Source: Branchiostoma floridae
Lineage: Eukaryota; Chordata; Leptocardii; Amphioxiformes; Branchiostomatidae
DNA: 64,000 nucleotides
Reading direction: 5' to 3'
Assembly (NCBI RefSeq): GCF_000003815.2
Contig: NC_049997.1
Coordinates: 2,739,338 to 2,803,337, forward strand
Positions within the stretch are counted from its first letter, which is position 1, and the number at the start of each line of letters is the position of its first letter. Below the pieces are notes generated by a model, which was not told the DNA's origin, did not search any database, and saw nothing but the letters and a program-made list of their open reading frames with translations. Positions 23,401-37,800 of the stretch are shown here, one piece after another. Position numbers and translations under genes: made by a program.

Positions 23401-26400
23401 TTGTATGCGGCCCCTTTCTCTGTTAGACCCTTTAGAAATCTACAAATCCCACTTGATCGTGTGTTCATGATTATGTAGTCTAGGAAAATACCACCTGTCC
23501 GTGGTGTGTACCATTGGTTGAAAATAAAAATAACTTTATCGGGCAAGAGTTGTAACAGGTAAAGTATATAGCAACTTGGACATACATGGCAGTTTGACTT
23601 CATATATTGTAATATCTACAGAGGCGCTAAATTTTGATGAATAACAATAGGAACAATAAAGCAAGTTAACGTTCTGCAGGCTGATATTATGGTCATAACA
23701 GTGTGGTACTTCAGAAATTATATGGTATTGTCGCGTTTTTGCAAAGGAGTTGATTATGAATTGACGTACATGTATAGGTAAAAATGTGAACAGGACATGT
23801 TATGCCTGTATCTAGTAGTAAGGGCTGAATGGTTAGTAAGGCCACAGCAAGTAAATTTTATGGATGACATCCTCTGCAGACTTCAAAAATAATGAGAGAG
23901 GGCGAAAAAAAACAAGATGGTTAAAAAAACAAGATGGCAAATTTTCGTTGAAACGTTGTAACAAGACTTGAAGTGACAAAATATGGCATCACAGCCAACA
24001 AGGCATTCATTCCTGCATTTAAGAAGCGCACCAGTGTAGTTCAAGTGACACTAGTGTGGTAGACTGGTATCATTAACCATGTTGGCAACTACACTCATAG
24101 CTTCCATAGTTGTACCACTTTTACAACTATCTATCAAGTTTCACTTCTGCAACTACAGTCAATGCTACAGAGTCTCTAGTGTCAATTCTACATTCAATGA
24201 TTAGGTTACAACACAACCTTTACCCATTTTCGTCTATCCGGCCTTCCCTGAAGAAGAAAACAATTCTTGTTTTTTTTTCTTCTGAAATCAGGCGAAAATT
24301 AATGAGCGCGCGGATGTCATCCATAAAATTTACTTGTTGTGGCCTAAGAAATGGAAACGGACTAAATTGTCATCAGCCAAAATGATGATCAACACCTACC
24401 ACAATCTTTTTCATCAGTTAAGTCCAAACAGTTAGGTATTCCATCACAAGTACCGGCGGAGAATGGACCGCACTTGTGGGTTTCCTCACACTTTAAACCA
24501 AGGCACTGGACTGCCTCTGAAAACAGGTAAGAAGAAGCTTGATTGAATCCATTCCATGTAGATGTAGATTCAAGGCGTTTCTTTTACACGGATGTGATTA
24601 TGGTTAGGAAAACACAAGCAGTCTTTTATTATCTTTGAAGGAATGAAATGACATCAGTCTGTGTGCTTTTTCTCAGCTGATTGACCGAAACGCGTATGTC
24701 GTAGCTAATGTCGATCTACTTTAAGATTCTTTGCAAACAAATACTTGAAGGGAATAGGCCTTATCCATCTGCTAAGATCTATAGCCATACTAGATTTAGT
24801 TCTTTGTAGTCTGGTTGGCAGGAAACATAAACACCGAACTTCGGGTAGAACACTCCAGTACATGGGACCCAGCTTTGGTTTACAGACGACAGTAACTGTT
24901 CCTATGGTACTGTCTTACAATAGGAACATATCTAAACATGATTTACATATGAGTGACACTTGAAGACGATTCTTACCGGTTTAACTAGTTGAATGTACTT
25001 AATTGAATTGTTTTGGCCAGTTCATTCTAGTGACGCTGAAAAAGAGTGATATATGTCCGAAAGCAAACCTCGTTTATTGTCCAGGTGTACGGGTTAAATT
25101 ATATTTGAATATTATTGAGCTAGATAAACTGTAATTTCCAACACAAAAATTGGACTCACCCAAAATTGCGACTGAACACCACCAGTGTTTGTCAAGGAGT
25201 GAACAATACTGTAAATGCATTTAAGTTTGCGGGGATTTAATTTCGCGGTAGCCGGAAAAAGGACTTTTCGCGGTGGTTTTAATTTCGCGGTAACACCATA
25301 GACTGCAGTCTGATACTATGATAATAAAATGTTCGCGGTGTTTTTTTTAAGTTCGCGGTAAAGTGGTCACCGCGAAAACCGCGAACATCAATTCACCGCG
25401 AACATTTCTACATTTACAGTACCTGGATGTCTAACCTTCATAAACGTATAGGATTCATTGTTATCTCGATACCTTGCTTTTGCAAAATCATCAGAAGAAA
25501 AGTTACCACAGTCTTGCTCGTCTTCCCAGTTACCACATTCAAACTGATTTCCATCATCACAGAAGAAGAAACTTGACGTGCACGCCCCGGTGCTGCACAC
25601 ATGGTCGTAAACATCCTCTTCGGTGTTCTGAGCCCCCATGATAGGCAGCACTGCTGCAATGTATGTTCTCATGGATTCCCACTGCCCAGTACAGGTACCT
25701 GTCAGAAAACAATCAATATTAAGTATAGAAATTAGTAGTATCGGTAGGTAGGACTTAAACCTTCTCCGTAAGGAGGCGGGGGGAGGGGGTAGCCTGGATA
25801 CCCTACCCCAACCTCAAAAATTTCTTTCGTGTTGTGGTCTGGCAGGATGGCTGTAGAAAGGTTCTCCCTTGATCAGAGAGATGAGAACCTAGGATTGATG
25901 ACCACTCAAACCACAGGTAGCCAGCTACAACACACCACAGTTGGTCAGCAAGCTATCACAGTAGCGAATCAGATACTTAGTGGTTACTGTTATGGATTAA
26001 AAACATACAGGATCTTTAACCAATCATGGTAGGGTGTATTACCTCCTGCTGATCCTGCTGCTGTTCTATTGGTGGAGTTTTTTGCCCACTATCTGAGGCA
26101 AAATTGAGAAGCCGGCCTATCCCATCCGGCCAGACCCCTGCACGATAGATACTTGAGATCGGGCTGGGGTTTGGTAACCAGGCTAGGGGAGGGGGCAGAT
26201 GATCTATGCAAGCCTGGCAAAGTCTCGTGTTCTCTCGCGAGATCGAGACTAGGACATTCTCCGTGACCAAGATGTGCTGTCAGACATCGAAAATCTGTTG
26301 GTAAGTACTCGTATACCTTTAAAACAGTCACTGTACATGTTGGAAGAAAATTGATAGTAACCGGATACTGATGAATCTCTTCAACAAAGAATGATAATGA

Positions 26401-27787
26401 TTGTAAATAAAAAAAAAATTAAAAAAAGATAAAAAATTCACGGGTCTTAGTGGCAAGTGTGCAGATGTTGACACACTGGCAGCACCAAATCCGTAGGTGT
26501 TTTTTGACACATTTAGACACATTAGCCGTGAGGCTCGGTGGGCGTCACTCCACCGTCATGGGGGCAGGGGCATGGCGAGTATCGAACTCAGGACCTACTG
26601 ATTCTGATTCCAACGCTAAAACCGTTGCGCCACACAGACACATGATTGTAAATACTTATAGAGATCTAACATGAAGTCTCGTAACAGTGCATTATCAGCC
26701 ATCAGTGCGGTTCTAATATCTCTTTGATAAATGAATTTGCATTAACCAGGGCTCGAAATTCTTTTTTTTGGAATTAGGTGCACTGGCGCACCCAGATTAA
26801 AAGATTGGGTGCACCAAAAAAAAATTTGGGTGCACCACTTACATTTAAGTAATAACCTAATAGCAAAACCTTGTTACAAGCTATCAAATTCTTAAACAAG
26901 TACCATGACAGACATTTTTGTTATCTTTCTAACATTAGTGAGAATATGATGTATACTAGTATACTTTGATATCTTTACATACATAAACCTACGAAAATAT
27001 TTGGGTGCACCCTGTGCACCCACAGAAAATATTTGGGTGCACAGCCAATTTTGGGTGCACCTGGGTGTACATGCACCCAGTATTTCGAGCCCTGTTAAGT
27101 AATGAAGCTCTTTACCACAATCCATTTCATCCTGCGGGCGTGAGTAGTCGACGTGAAACATAAAAGTGCAGTCAGGAATACCATCGCAAACGCGATCCAG
27201 CCCAATGCATTCACTGTTAAATGTACCACAATAAAAGCCACCAGTAGACTTGCAATGCTCCTCTGTAATGTTGAAGAATACCGCAATGATTATGATGCGC
27301 ATTACACCAGAAATGCTACTTTTACAACGGAATGTAAATGATACGTACTGAACATGTAATAACTCGCAAGCAAGTACTTTAATACCGGCATGTATGGGCG
27401 GTAACCTGTCTTGTTGATTTATGAGTTTTCCTTTCTAAATTTGCTAATGATGAGATCTTCAAAATTTGCTCTTTATTTGGATTGTACAGTATGGTACACC
27501 AAGCAGCCGAATGATCATCGTTATTAGGAACAGTAAGAAAGCATGTATTCTTTGAAGGCCAAACTTTGTTTTGCATCCTATTCTTTCAAAATAGTATGGC
27601 ATCTGTGGCATTTATCTTGTACAAATTTTTCCCATCAAAAAGTAACCTCCGCAAGGCCTTAAAGGGGTTATGGAGGGTAGATTTCGGCAAAAATAGGGTG
27701 AAGAATTATATGACAACACTATAGCCATTGTAGAAGACTACTGGAAACACATGCACATGTACCTCTCCTTCATAACCTTAGATTGAT

Positions 27788-27846
<59 letters not shown>

Positions 27847-27879
27847 TCGGAGAGAGAGTGAGAGATAGAGAGCCAGTCG

Positions 27880-27910
<31 letters not shown>

Positions 27911-30900
27911 GGGAGAAAGAGAGAGAGAGGTGATCATGACTTGGATTATTGGATGACGTTGTCATCTTTACAATCAATGGAAAACGTACCACAGTTTGCT
28001 TCGTCGTCAACACACGCCGATGCCTCTGTTGAGTCGTGAGTTATTGCCGTGTACATGTGACAGGAATTCAAGCCGTCGCAGATATCCTCGGGTAGGTAGC
28101 ACTGTGTCAGCTGATTGCACTGGCACCTCCATCCTCCAATGGATTCGCAGTGTGCATCTTTTTTGGAGTCAATTGACGAGACAAAACCATTGCACGAGAA
28201 TGAGACTTTAAATCTTGTCTATAGTCTAAGTCTGACCGACAGCAAAATGAAATCATATCACAAAGTATTGCTGCAGCGGAATTTTCTTTCTTTTTTTATT
28301 TATTTTTATTATTTTGCTTTTGGACAGACGAGGATAATGTGGCACTGCACTCAAGATTTTGTAACTTACGAGGGTGAGTCAGAAAGGAATGCAAGTGGTT
28401 TCATAACAGAGTCTTTCTTTGATCGAATGAGTTGAAATTTGGCACAAAGGTTAAGACATCTCCCCTCTTGAGATTGAAACATCTAAATTTGTTGCTCATT
28501 GTTTTATAAGTGACTGAGCTGCTTTCAAGGTGACCACACCCTTGGTATCTCGCCAAATGAAAAGTGGGGTCCAATTAACGTACAATTAAGAATTTCCCTA
28601 AACCAATTTTTTTTACTGTAGGAGACTAAGCCAGCACATGCAATAAGCTGCATTTCTCTATAAGCCACACGCTTATTTTCAACACTGAAATCCGAGCAGT
28701 ATTTCTTTTTTCGTTGCTGGTGTAGATTGAGGTATACGCGGTCTTCAGGGTCATGAGATCTGCAGTGTTATGATTAAAACTGTCTGTAGCCTACTTTTTC
28801 ATTAACAAAGAGAAATGAAACTTAGCACACTTTCTAGTCTTTAAACAGTTAATAACTGTGTAAAGTTTCGTTTCTTTTGGTAGATGGAAAAGTAGTCTTT
28901 TAACCAACAACTCACGAATTCGTGTATAAATCCAACCGCTCTATAACGCAACTTACTGCATCCTAGCAGCTGTAAATAAAGAACCATTACGAGTTTAGAA
29001 ATGAAAATTGGTACACACCCTATAGAGACATTTGTTATCATACATATATAATTTCAACCTCCTACAGTGATTTTTAGTGGGTCAGATTTAGAGGAATCGA
29101 TAGTCTGACAAGCTACCAAGGGTGTGTTCATCTTGAAATCAACTCAGTTGCTCATAAAATGATAAAGACCAAATCTTCAAAACGTTCAATCTCAAGAGGA
29201 CATATATCTCTACCTTTGTGCCAAATTTAAAATCAATTGATTAAAAAACGAGTCTGTTATGAAACCACTTGCATGACTTTCTGACTTACCCTCGTATATT
29301 AACAGTGCCACGTACACGGTAGGAAAAGGTAGTCTTTTATCTCCCTGACCGAAGTCAGGTACCCATTTTTACACCTGGGTGAAGTGAGGAAGGTCGTGTA
29401 AAGTGCTTTTCCCAAGGGCACAACAGCGGAATTTTCGGTTTCGATATCTGGTGTTCTAGATATGCTATGGTCGTGATTTTTGAGATAGCTCTTGGGGCAG
29501 ATAGGAAGTAATGTAGGTTTGGCCGCCTAGCAACTTTTTTGGAATTGTATTCAAACAATGCCCCTATCACTCAAGACCTTTGTATAAGTAAGCTTCATGT
29601 TTTATGTAATTGTAGAGATTAATTCGTCTAAAACACGACTTCGTTCAACAAAACAGAGGATGTACACATATCGTCTTTATACCCCCTTTCCACTAGGACG
29701 GCGCTCTCGCGGCGCTCTCTCTGCGACCTCAAATTGGGAAGAGCGCGGTGAGAGCGCGGTGGGATCGCCAAGGTCGCGTGAGAGCGCCGTCAAGTGGAAA
29801 GGGGGCCTAAGCAATATGCAGCACATAGTATATAGTATAGTGGTTCCTAAATGCTGAAAAACGATACTAACCACAGTGTTTTTCGTCCTCTCCATTTGCG
29901 CAATCAGGAATTGTATCACAAACGTAGTATTCGGGCAAACAGGTATTTTCTCCAGGGCATTTCCACCCGTACAATCCTTGGCATGGGTTCGCCAATCCTG
30001 CAAGATCAACATCATATAAACTTCGTTGTTAATGAGTTGACATTTTTTTCAGTTCATTTTATAGTCACCCATATGGTCTTTTGCAAAAAGAAAACAGTTC
30101 TCCTTTTAACATCACAAAACCCACACATAATAGAAAAGGTGGGATCTTTCGTCTTCCACTGTCTTCAACAAAGGAGTCGAACCCAATAACCCAGGATCTA
30201 GAGTTAGCTTTTACTAGTTTTAGACTAGAGTAGACACTTGTGATATTGTATTTTACACTGTTTGAATCTTGTATGTTACCTGCAATTAGCCCACGTGCGA
30301 GAATTTGCAACAAACCTTGACTTTATTAGAGTAGACACTTGTGTTATTGTATTTTACATTGTCTGAATCTATGTTACCTGCAATTAGTCCACGGGCAAGG
30401 ATTTGCAATAAACTTGATTATTATTAATCATTTCGATCTGATAGAGGAAGTAAGTCACTGAAGACCTAAACAGTTGACCAATGCCAGTTGACCAAAGTTA
30501 ATTCACTATACGACTCAAACAGTACGTGCTTGTTACGTATATGTATATGTCTATCTCTTTCTCTCTCTCTCTTTCTCTCACTCTGTCACTCTCTCTATAT
30601 CTATCTACCTACCCATCTATCCATATATCTATCCATCCATCTATCTATCTATCCATATCTATATATCTATATATCTATATATCTATATATCTATATATCT
30701 ATATCTATATATCTATATATCTATATATCTATATATCTATATATCTATATATACATCTATATCTATATATCTATATATCTATATCTATACATCTATATAT
30801 CTATACATCTATACATCTATATATCTATATATCTATATATCTATATATCTATATATCTATATATCTATATATCTAATATCATNNNNNNNNNNNNNNNNNN

Positions 30901-31700
30901 NNNNNNNNNNNNNNNNNNNNNNNNNNNNNNNNNNNNNNNNNNNNNNNNNNNNNNNNNNNNNNNNNNNNNNNNNNNNNNNNNNCCTGGTAGTCCTGGGTAG
31001 TCTATTACTCCATCACACACAAGATCCATTGGGATGCATCCCGCACGGCCCAGTAACATCTTGTCAGTGTTATCATTATAGACAGAATTCGCCATTTGAC
31101 CGATCAGAACTATTGCATAATATCCACAGTAACCTTCATAAAACAAGATAGAAAAAACGGGTAAAATACTTTAGTAATAGAAAAGCTAAAAATGTGAAAT
31201 TTATTCTCAAGCGAAAGCAGCATGTTTCAACAAAGGAGGTGCTTTCCCTATGCAAAAATAAATAAAACATTTTCTTTACATGGAACATACTTTACTGCTT
31301 TCAACAACAAAAAGCATCTACACATATTTAACTGTCAGTCTATCTTGATCTATATATCTATATATATATATACCATTAGATAGTTATCTAGATATAAATT
31401 TAGATACATATAAAGATATAGATTATAGGTAGGTAGATAGATAGATAGATAAATAGATAGACAGGTAGATAGATGGATAGATAGATATAGATAGTATACA
31501 CCAACAACTAAAGCGTTAACACAGTTAACGTTGGTAATAGATATAGATATACATGTAGATAATAGGTAGGTAGATACATAGATATATAGGTAGGTCGGTA
31601 GATGGATTATTAGATAGATAGATAGATAGATAGATCGGTGGATAGATAGATAGATCGGTGGATAGATAGATATATAGGTAAATAGATAGCTAGATAGATG

Positions 31701-31735
<35 letters not shown>

Positions 31736-31780
31736 GGATAGATCGGTGGATAGATAGATAGATAGATGGGTATATAGGTG

Positions 31781-31814
<34 letters not shown>

Positions 31815-34800
31815 TACAGTCAAACCTGCCCAAGACGACCACCCGGGAAAAAAGGACCGGAAAAAAGCGGTCGATTTGGACAGGTGGTCGCTGAGAAGAG
31901 TATCGACTCAAAACATGCCCGATGCAAAGTATAAATGGTTGCCGTTGTGTTTAATGGCAAATATCAAGCACACTGCACGCACGCAAAGAAGCGAGGTCTT
32001 TAATGTCAAATACAACACGCACACTGTAAACTGTAAATTTAACCCCAAAATCCGACGCAAACTGGCCGATTTCGGCACAAAACCGCGCTAATTATCATCA
32101 AAAATCGATGAAAACCTCAATCTTGAAAATGATGCGGTCGTTATAGGTCCCAATTTGGGCCGGTCGCGGTCGCGTTGGCCAGGTGGTCGTTGAGAAAAGG
32201 GTCGCTTAATGCTTACGTCAATGGGAAAATANNNNNNNNNNNNNNNNNNNNNNNNNNNNNNNNNNNNNNNNNNNNNNNNNNNNNNNNNNNNNNNNNNNNN
32301 NNNNNNNNNNNNNNNNNNNNNNNNNNNNNNNTAGATAGAGAGATAGATAGGTAGATGGATAGATAGGTAGATAGATGGATAGATAGGTAGATAGATGGAT
32401 GGATAGATAGATAGAGAGATAGATAGATAGAGCGATAGATAGGTAGATGGATAGATAGGTAGATAGATGGATAGATAGGTAGATAGATGGATAGATAGGT
32501 AGATAGATGGATGGATAGATAGATAGAGAGATAGATAGAGCGATAGATAGGTAGATGGATAGATAGGTAGATAGATGGATGGATAGATAGATAGAGAGAT
32601 AGATAGATAGAGCGATAGATAGGTAGATGGATAGATAGGTAGATAGATGGATAGATAGGTAGATAGATGGATGGATAGATAGATAGAGAGATAGATAGAG
32701 CGATAGATAGGTAGATGGATAGATAGGTAGATAGATGGATGGATAGATAGATAGAGAGATAGATAGATAGAGCGATAGATAGGTAGATGGATAGATAGGT
32801 AGATAGATGGATAGATAGGTAGATAGATGGATGGATAGATAGATAGAGAGATAGATAGAGCGATAGATAGGTAGATGGATAGATACGTAGATAGATGGAT
32901 GGATAGATAGATAGATAGACAAACTTAGCATACACCAACAACTGAAGCGTTACCACAGTTGGTCTCATCCGAAAAGTCCCTGCAGTCCACATGGCTATCA
33001 CATAACTCCTGCCGACTGATGCACTTCGGAAAAGGAGGAAGCGTGGATCTACAAGCCCAGTATCCAATAGACTCACACACATCATCTGGAGTTTGTACAA
33101 AGAAATCGGGATAAGATATTGTGTATAGAGACGTATTGTCAAATATGTATTTCATATCCATACCCTGAGAACTACTATTATCTGTTCCCACTATCTCTGA
33201 CGTATCTGCAGAAATCCACGATTATGAACTGTTGTATGCAGTAAAGCAGTTAAGTTAAGTTAAAGTTGCCCATGCATCTGTGTAGATGCGTAGGGGCGGC
33301 GCCCATCTCCATTTCTATAGCCCTTGGACCACACATTTGTGCAAATCACTGCAACAGGGTGGTGGTTCGCTGGTAGTGATGTGTGTTTAACTCCCATACT
33401 CTTTCCCAAATGCTGAGTGCTAAGCAGAGAAAGCAGCATGTACAAGTCTTTGGTATGACAAGGCCGGGGGTCAAACTCACGACCTACCGAATGCAATGCT
33501 ACCCACTCGGCCATTGCACCGGTTGTTAAGTTGTCAAGGTGAAAAAAGAAATCTTACCACTGTGACATTTCTCTTCGTCCGAGCCGTCCTCACAGTCAGG
33601 AATGCCGTTGCACAGAGATTCTCCTTTGACGCAACCAGGAGCATCACGGCACTTCCAGAAGGCAGTGTCACCGAATGCACCATGAAGGGAACAGAATTCG
33701 TCTTTCCAGAGTTAAAAGAAATCGAATGGGAAATAGATTTTCAACGAATCAATATCCTCTTCTTCAACTTAGCTTTCAAAAGGGTAACTACGATGATTTT
33801 GTTCACAATGGACTGTACGAAAAGTTGCTGTCACCCAGGTATGTTTACTTCATAGAGGAACATATTTGCTTGTCTACAAAGGACATTTCGGCAACCTAAA
33901 TACATTCATCACCATGCATATGGCCACACTGACTTAATTTTATGGATGACATTCACGTGGGTATGGATTTTCGCCTGTTCTCAAAAAAACTGTGGCAACA
34001 TGTGACCCAAGATCATCCCTGGTAAATCTGAATTGTATGCTTGCCAGAGGATCTGCTCTCCAGGGTAAGAAGGCACATGGTCAGGGTATCTGGCCACTGC
34101 GCCCTTGTTCCCTCTTTAAATAAGAATGACAATAAAACATTTTTGAAATGGCGACGATTGCCTCTTACAGTCTTAATGGAGGTGACCTAGAGGTGGGCAA
34201 GAATATACTGGGTATGGTTTAGCACATTGTTTTGCTGGATTTTTTTTTCGCCCTCGCGTATTAGTTTTGGGGTATCCTGAGGATGAAATCCATAAAACCA
34301 AGCCTAATGTGAATGAATGAATGAATGAATGAATGAATGAATGAATGAATGAATGAATGAATGAATGAATGAATGAATGAATGGTTTATTAAGAAAAACG
34401 TGATACTTTGCAGCCAGGCGATGAAGCTCTTACAAGCTCTTACAAGAAGCCAAACAGAATGAAGAGCTGGCAGTCCTAGCAGCATCTAACGACAAAGAGT
34501 TCTGGAAAAAGATCCGACAGAGAAAGGGCAGAACCAACAGGCCGCAAGCAGTAAAAGTGGGGGAACAAGTCATCAACAATCCCAGTCAAGTGAGAGAAAC
34601 TTGGGCAAGACACTTTGAGACATTGGGCAACGAACAGGAAGAGGAAGCCGTGCGCTTTGATGAAATACACAAGAACCAAATCACAGAAGAGGTAGCCAAG
34701 ATGGAAGAAGAAAGCTACAACAACCTGGAAGGGATACTGGAAGAACCCTTCTCCCCACAAGAGGTAGCCTCTATTTGCAAGGGTTTGAAGAATGGAAAGA

Positions 34801-37800
34801 GTGGAGGCAGAGATGGCCTGGTATACGAACACATCAAGTATGGAGGTGAGGCATTGTGGGCCCGTTTGACATTGCTGTTCAATGCAATAAGAGAAAAAGA
34901 ACACATCCCAGAAGGCTTTAAGAAAGGACTGAAGATACCCCTCCTTAAGCAAGGCAAAACAAACAAAACAGACATGGACTCGCACCGGGGTGTGACGCTG
35001 CTACCTGTCATTTCTAAAGTATGGGAGAGGACATTGTTTAATAGATGGAGTCCTTGGCTACATGATAGAAGTATACCTCACCAACTCCAGAATGGAGGAC
35101 AAGTTGGATGCAGCAACATCACTACCGCCTTCATTGTGAGAGAAGTGATCAACCACTACATTGAAAGAGGCAGCCTAGTATACGGCTGCTTCCTTGATAC
35201 AAAGAAAGCGTACGACACAGTCTGGCTGGAGGGAATGTTGTTTAAAATGTACAAGAAAGGAGTAAATGGCAGACTATGGAGACTCCTCAAGCTCATGCAC
35301 ACCGGTTGTACATATTCTGTCATGCTGAATGGAGGTTTTTCCAGAGAATTCAGCACTACAAGAGGTGTGAACCAAGGAGGTGTATTGTCCCTTACCTGCT
35401 ATCTACTAGCAACAGATGATGTACACGACGAACTACAGCTACAGTCGGGAGGAGTGAGCATAGGAGGGATCAGTTGTGCTTCGCCTGCCTTAGCGGATGA
35501 CATATGTCTGCTGGCGAGCACACAAGCAGGTCTGCAGAGAATGATCGACACGATGGAACATTATGGGAAAAAATGGAGATTTGAATTTGCACCAGGAAAA
35601 AGTAAATGCATCATCTTTGGGCAGACAACTAGCAGCCATAACGTGGCCAGTGAAACAACCTTGTGGAAAATGGGAACAAGTTCTATACCGGAGACAGCTA
35701 CAGTAACGCATGTTGGGGTACAACACTCTGCCAACATGTTATCAAAAGAACCCATTGAGGGGGCATGCAGAAAAGGGAAGGGAAAGATTAGTGCGATTCT
35801 GACAACAGGTTCTGAAGGACAACACCCCAACCCGCTAATCTACAAGACCTTGTACAACACATTGGTCATTCCCAGCATGCTACATGGGTGCGAGTTTTGG
35901 GACCCTTCAAGCAGCGATCTACTTAAACTAGAGAGAGTGCACAGAAGGGGAGCAAAAAACATGCAAGGCATGCACTTTCAGACAGAGACGACGGCGTGTC
36001 TTAGTGCAATAGGACTGACAAGTCTGAAGTCAATCCTGGACAAATGTAAACTCTGCCTTTTCGGAAAGCTCGTCAGTCTGCAAAACACTGTACTTGCAAA
36101 GAGAGTGTTCCTCATCAGGCTGTACTCATACATCCTAGCAAAGCCAGGCAGTAAGACAAGAGGATTTGTGGACGAGTGTTTTGAAGTTGCTAAGGAATAT
36201 GGCCTGGTGGAGTGGCTGGAAGGATACTGGTTGACAACAGACTTCCCTACAGTAGATGCATGGAAACATCTAGTAAAGACGACAATACAGACACAAGAGA
36301 GTGAGAGGTGGAGGGAAAGCACTGCATCCGAAACCAACTGCCACAGGTTCTACAGAGTCCACCAGACAAACAACAAACCCCACAAGCTATGGACACTAGC
36401 AAGACAACAGCCAGAGTATCAGAGAGACCTTAAGAACCTCATACTCCTCAGTACCATCCCAACCAGACACACCGTAAAAGCATGTCCAACCTGCCACAAC
36501 GCTACAGAAGACTTGGTCGGTCATCTATTCACCAGATGTTTCACTTTTAACCACTTACGACAAACCCTGGCAGAAGAAATAGCAAACACCCTGGGAGTAA
36601 GAGTCATGGCAAAAGTGCACGAGCAACCAGATGAGAGATTCACAGAGGTCATGCTGGGTGCTGAGATAGTGGAAGAAGCCGTAGAACCAGCTGTGTGGAG
36701 CGCCTTCATCACAACAACGGCCAGATTGCTCCGCCCTCTGGCAGCCATGGCATTAAAGCACGCCACCTGGAAAGAGAGGCAAAACTGCAGCACGGGGATG
36801 GAGAATAGAACACACGAGAGCTGAGGACGTACAGACGAGAGAAGAAGAAAGAGCTGAAAAGAGCTAGACTTAAACTACCCCCAACAAAGGCTACAACACA
36901 GCCTCGTCAGAAGCTAGACTGTGAGTTAAACATACGAGCTGTGGAGAACTGAACTGTGTAGAGTCACAAGGAGTTGTAGAGAATGATACAGAAAGGGTCA
37001 CTGAACCTTGAAAGTGAAACTCTAAAGAACTTTAGAGAACTCTTGAGAGTTATGTGTACAATGCACAGAAATAGAGACGAGAAGAGACAGTTATTATGGT
37101 ATGATAGATCTGATCGAGTGATTTTTTAATGTCCCAATGGTCATCAGTAGACTAGACGTTTAGGGCATGGGATACCCCTGGCAGGTTCGTTCACCTGCCC
37201 TCAGAGAGATTGTAAATATGAGTACGAAATTAAAACAATATAAGGATATAATTTATTTTATTTTAACAGGATTGCTATGTACCACATGTTTAATGTCACG
37301 GCTTCCCCTTTGTAAATACTTCAGCTATGCAATGCTCTCCCAAGGGAGGAATAAAGTACAAGAAAGAAAGAAATGAATGAATGAATGAATGAATGAATGA
37401 ATGAATGAATTATTAAGAAAAACGTGATACTTTGCAGCCAGGCGATGAATTACGTATACGGTACAATACAAGCCAGGGAAAACAACATATTACAAATGAG
37501 GCTCAGCATAAACTTTAAAACATCGATATGGAAGCATGCTTTAACCCTATCTAGATCAGTGTCATCGTCATTGGCAACAAAAGTCTTGGCAGACTTAGAC
37601 ACTAATAAGATAAGCATTATAGTCATCATTTTGTTCAATACATTTATGTATAGCGGAAATTTCATATTTTGAAGAGGATGAACTGAACTGAACTGAACTC
37701 ATATTTTGACGATTTTAGCCCAAAATATGACATTATGACGTCATAATTACGTCATATTACGTCATAACGATACCAAAAATACAAGAAATATAAAACTTTA

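Noticed and set aside
25436-25506. Extension of LDLa module 10 to 25436
   Set aside because: Would end in phase 0 against the phase-1 start of the next exon; the GT right after the final cysteine fits the other LDLa exons.
30488-33142. Long Tyr/Leu/Ser/Ile-repeat open frames on both strands
   Set aside because: They are translations of TAGA/ATCT microsatellites and run through N gaps.
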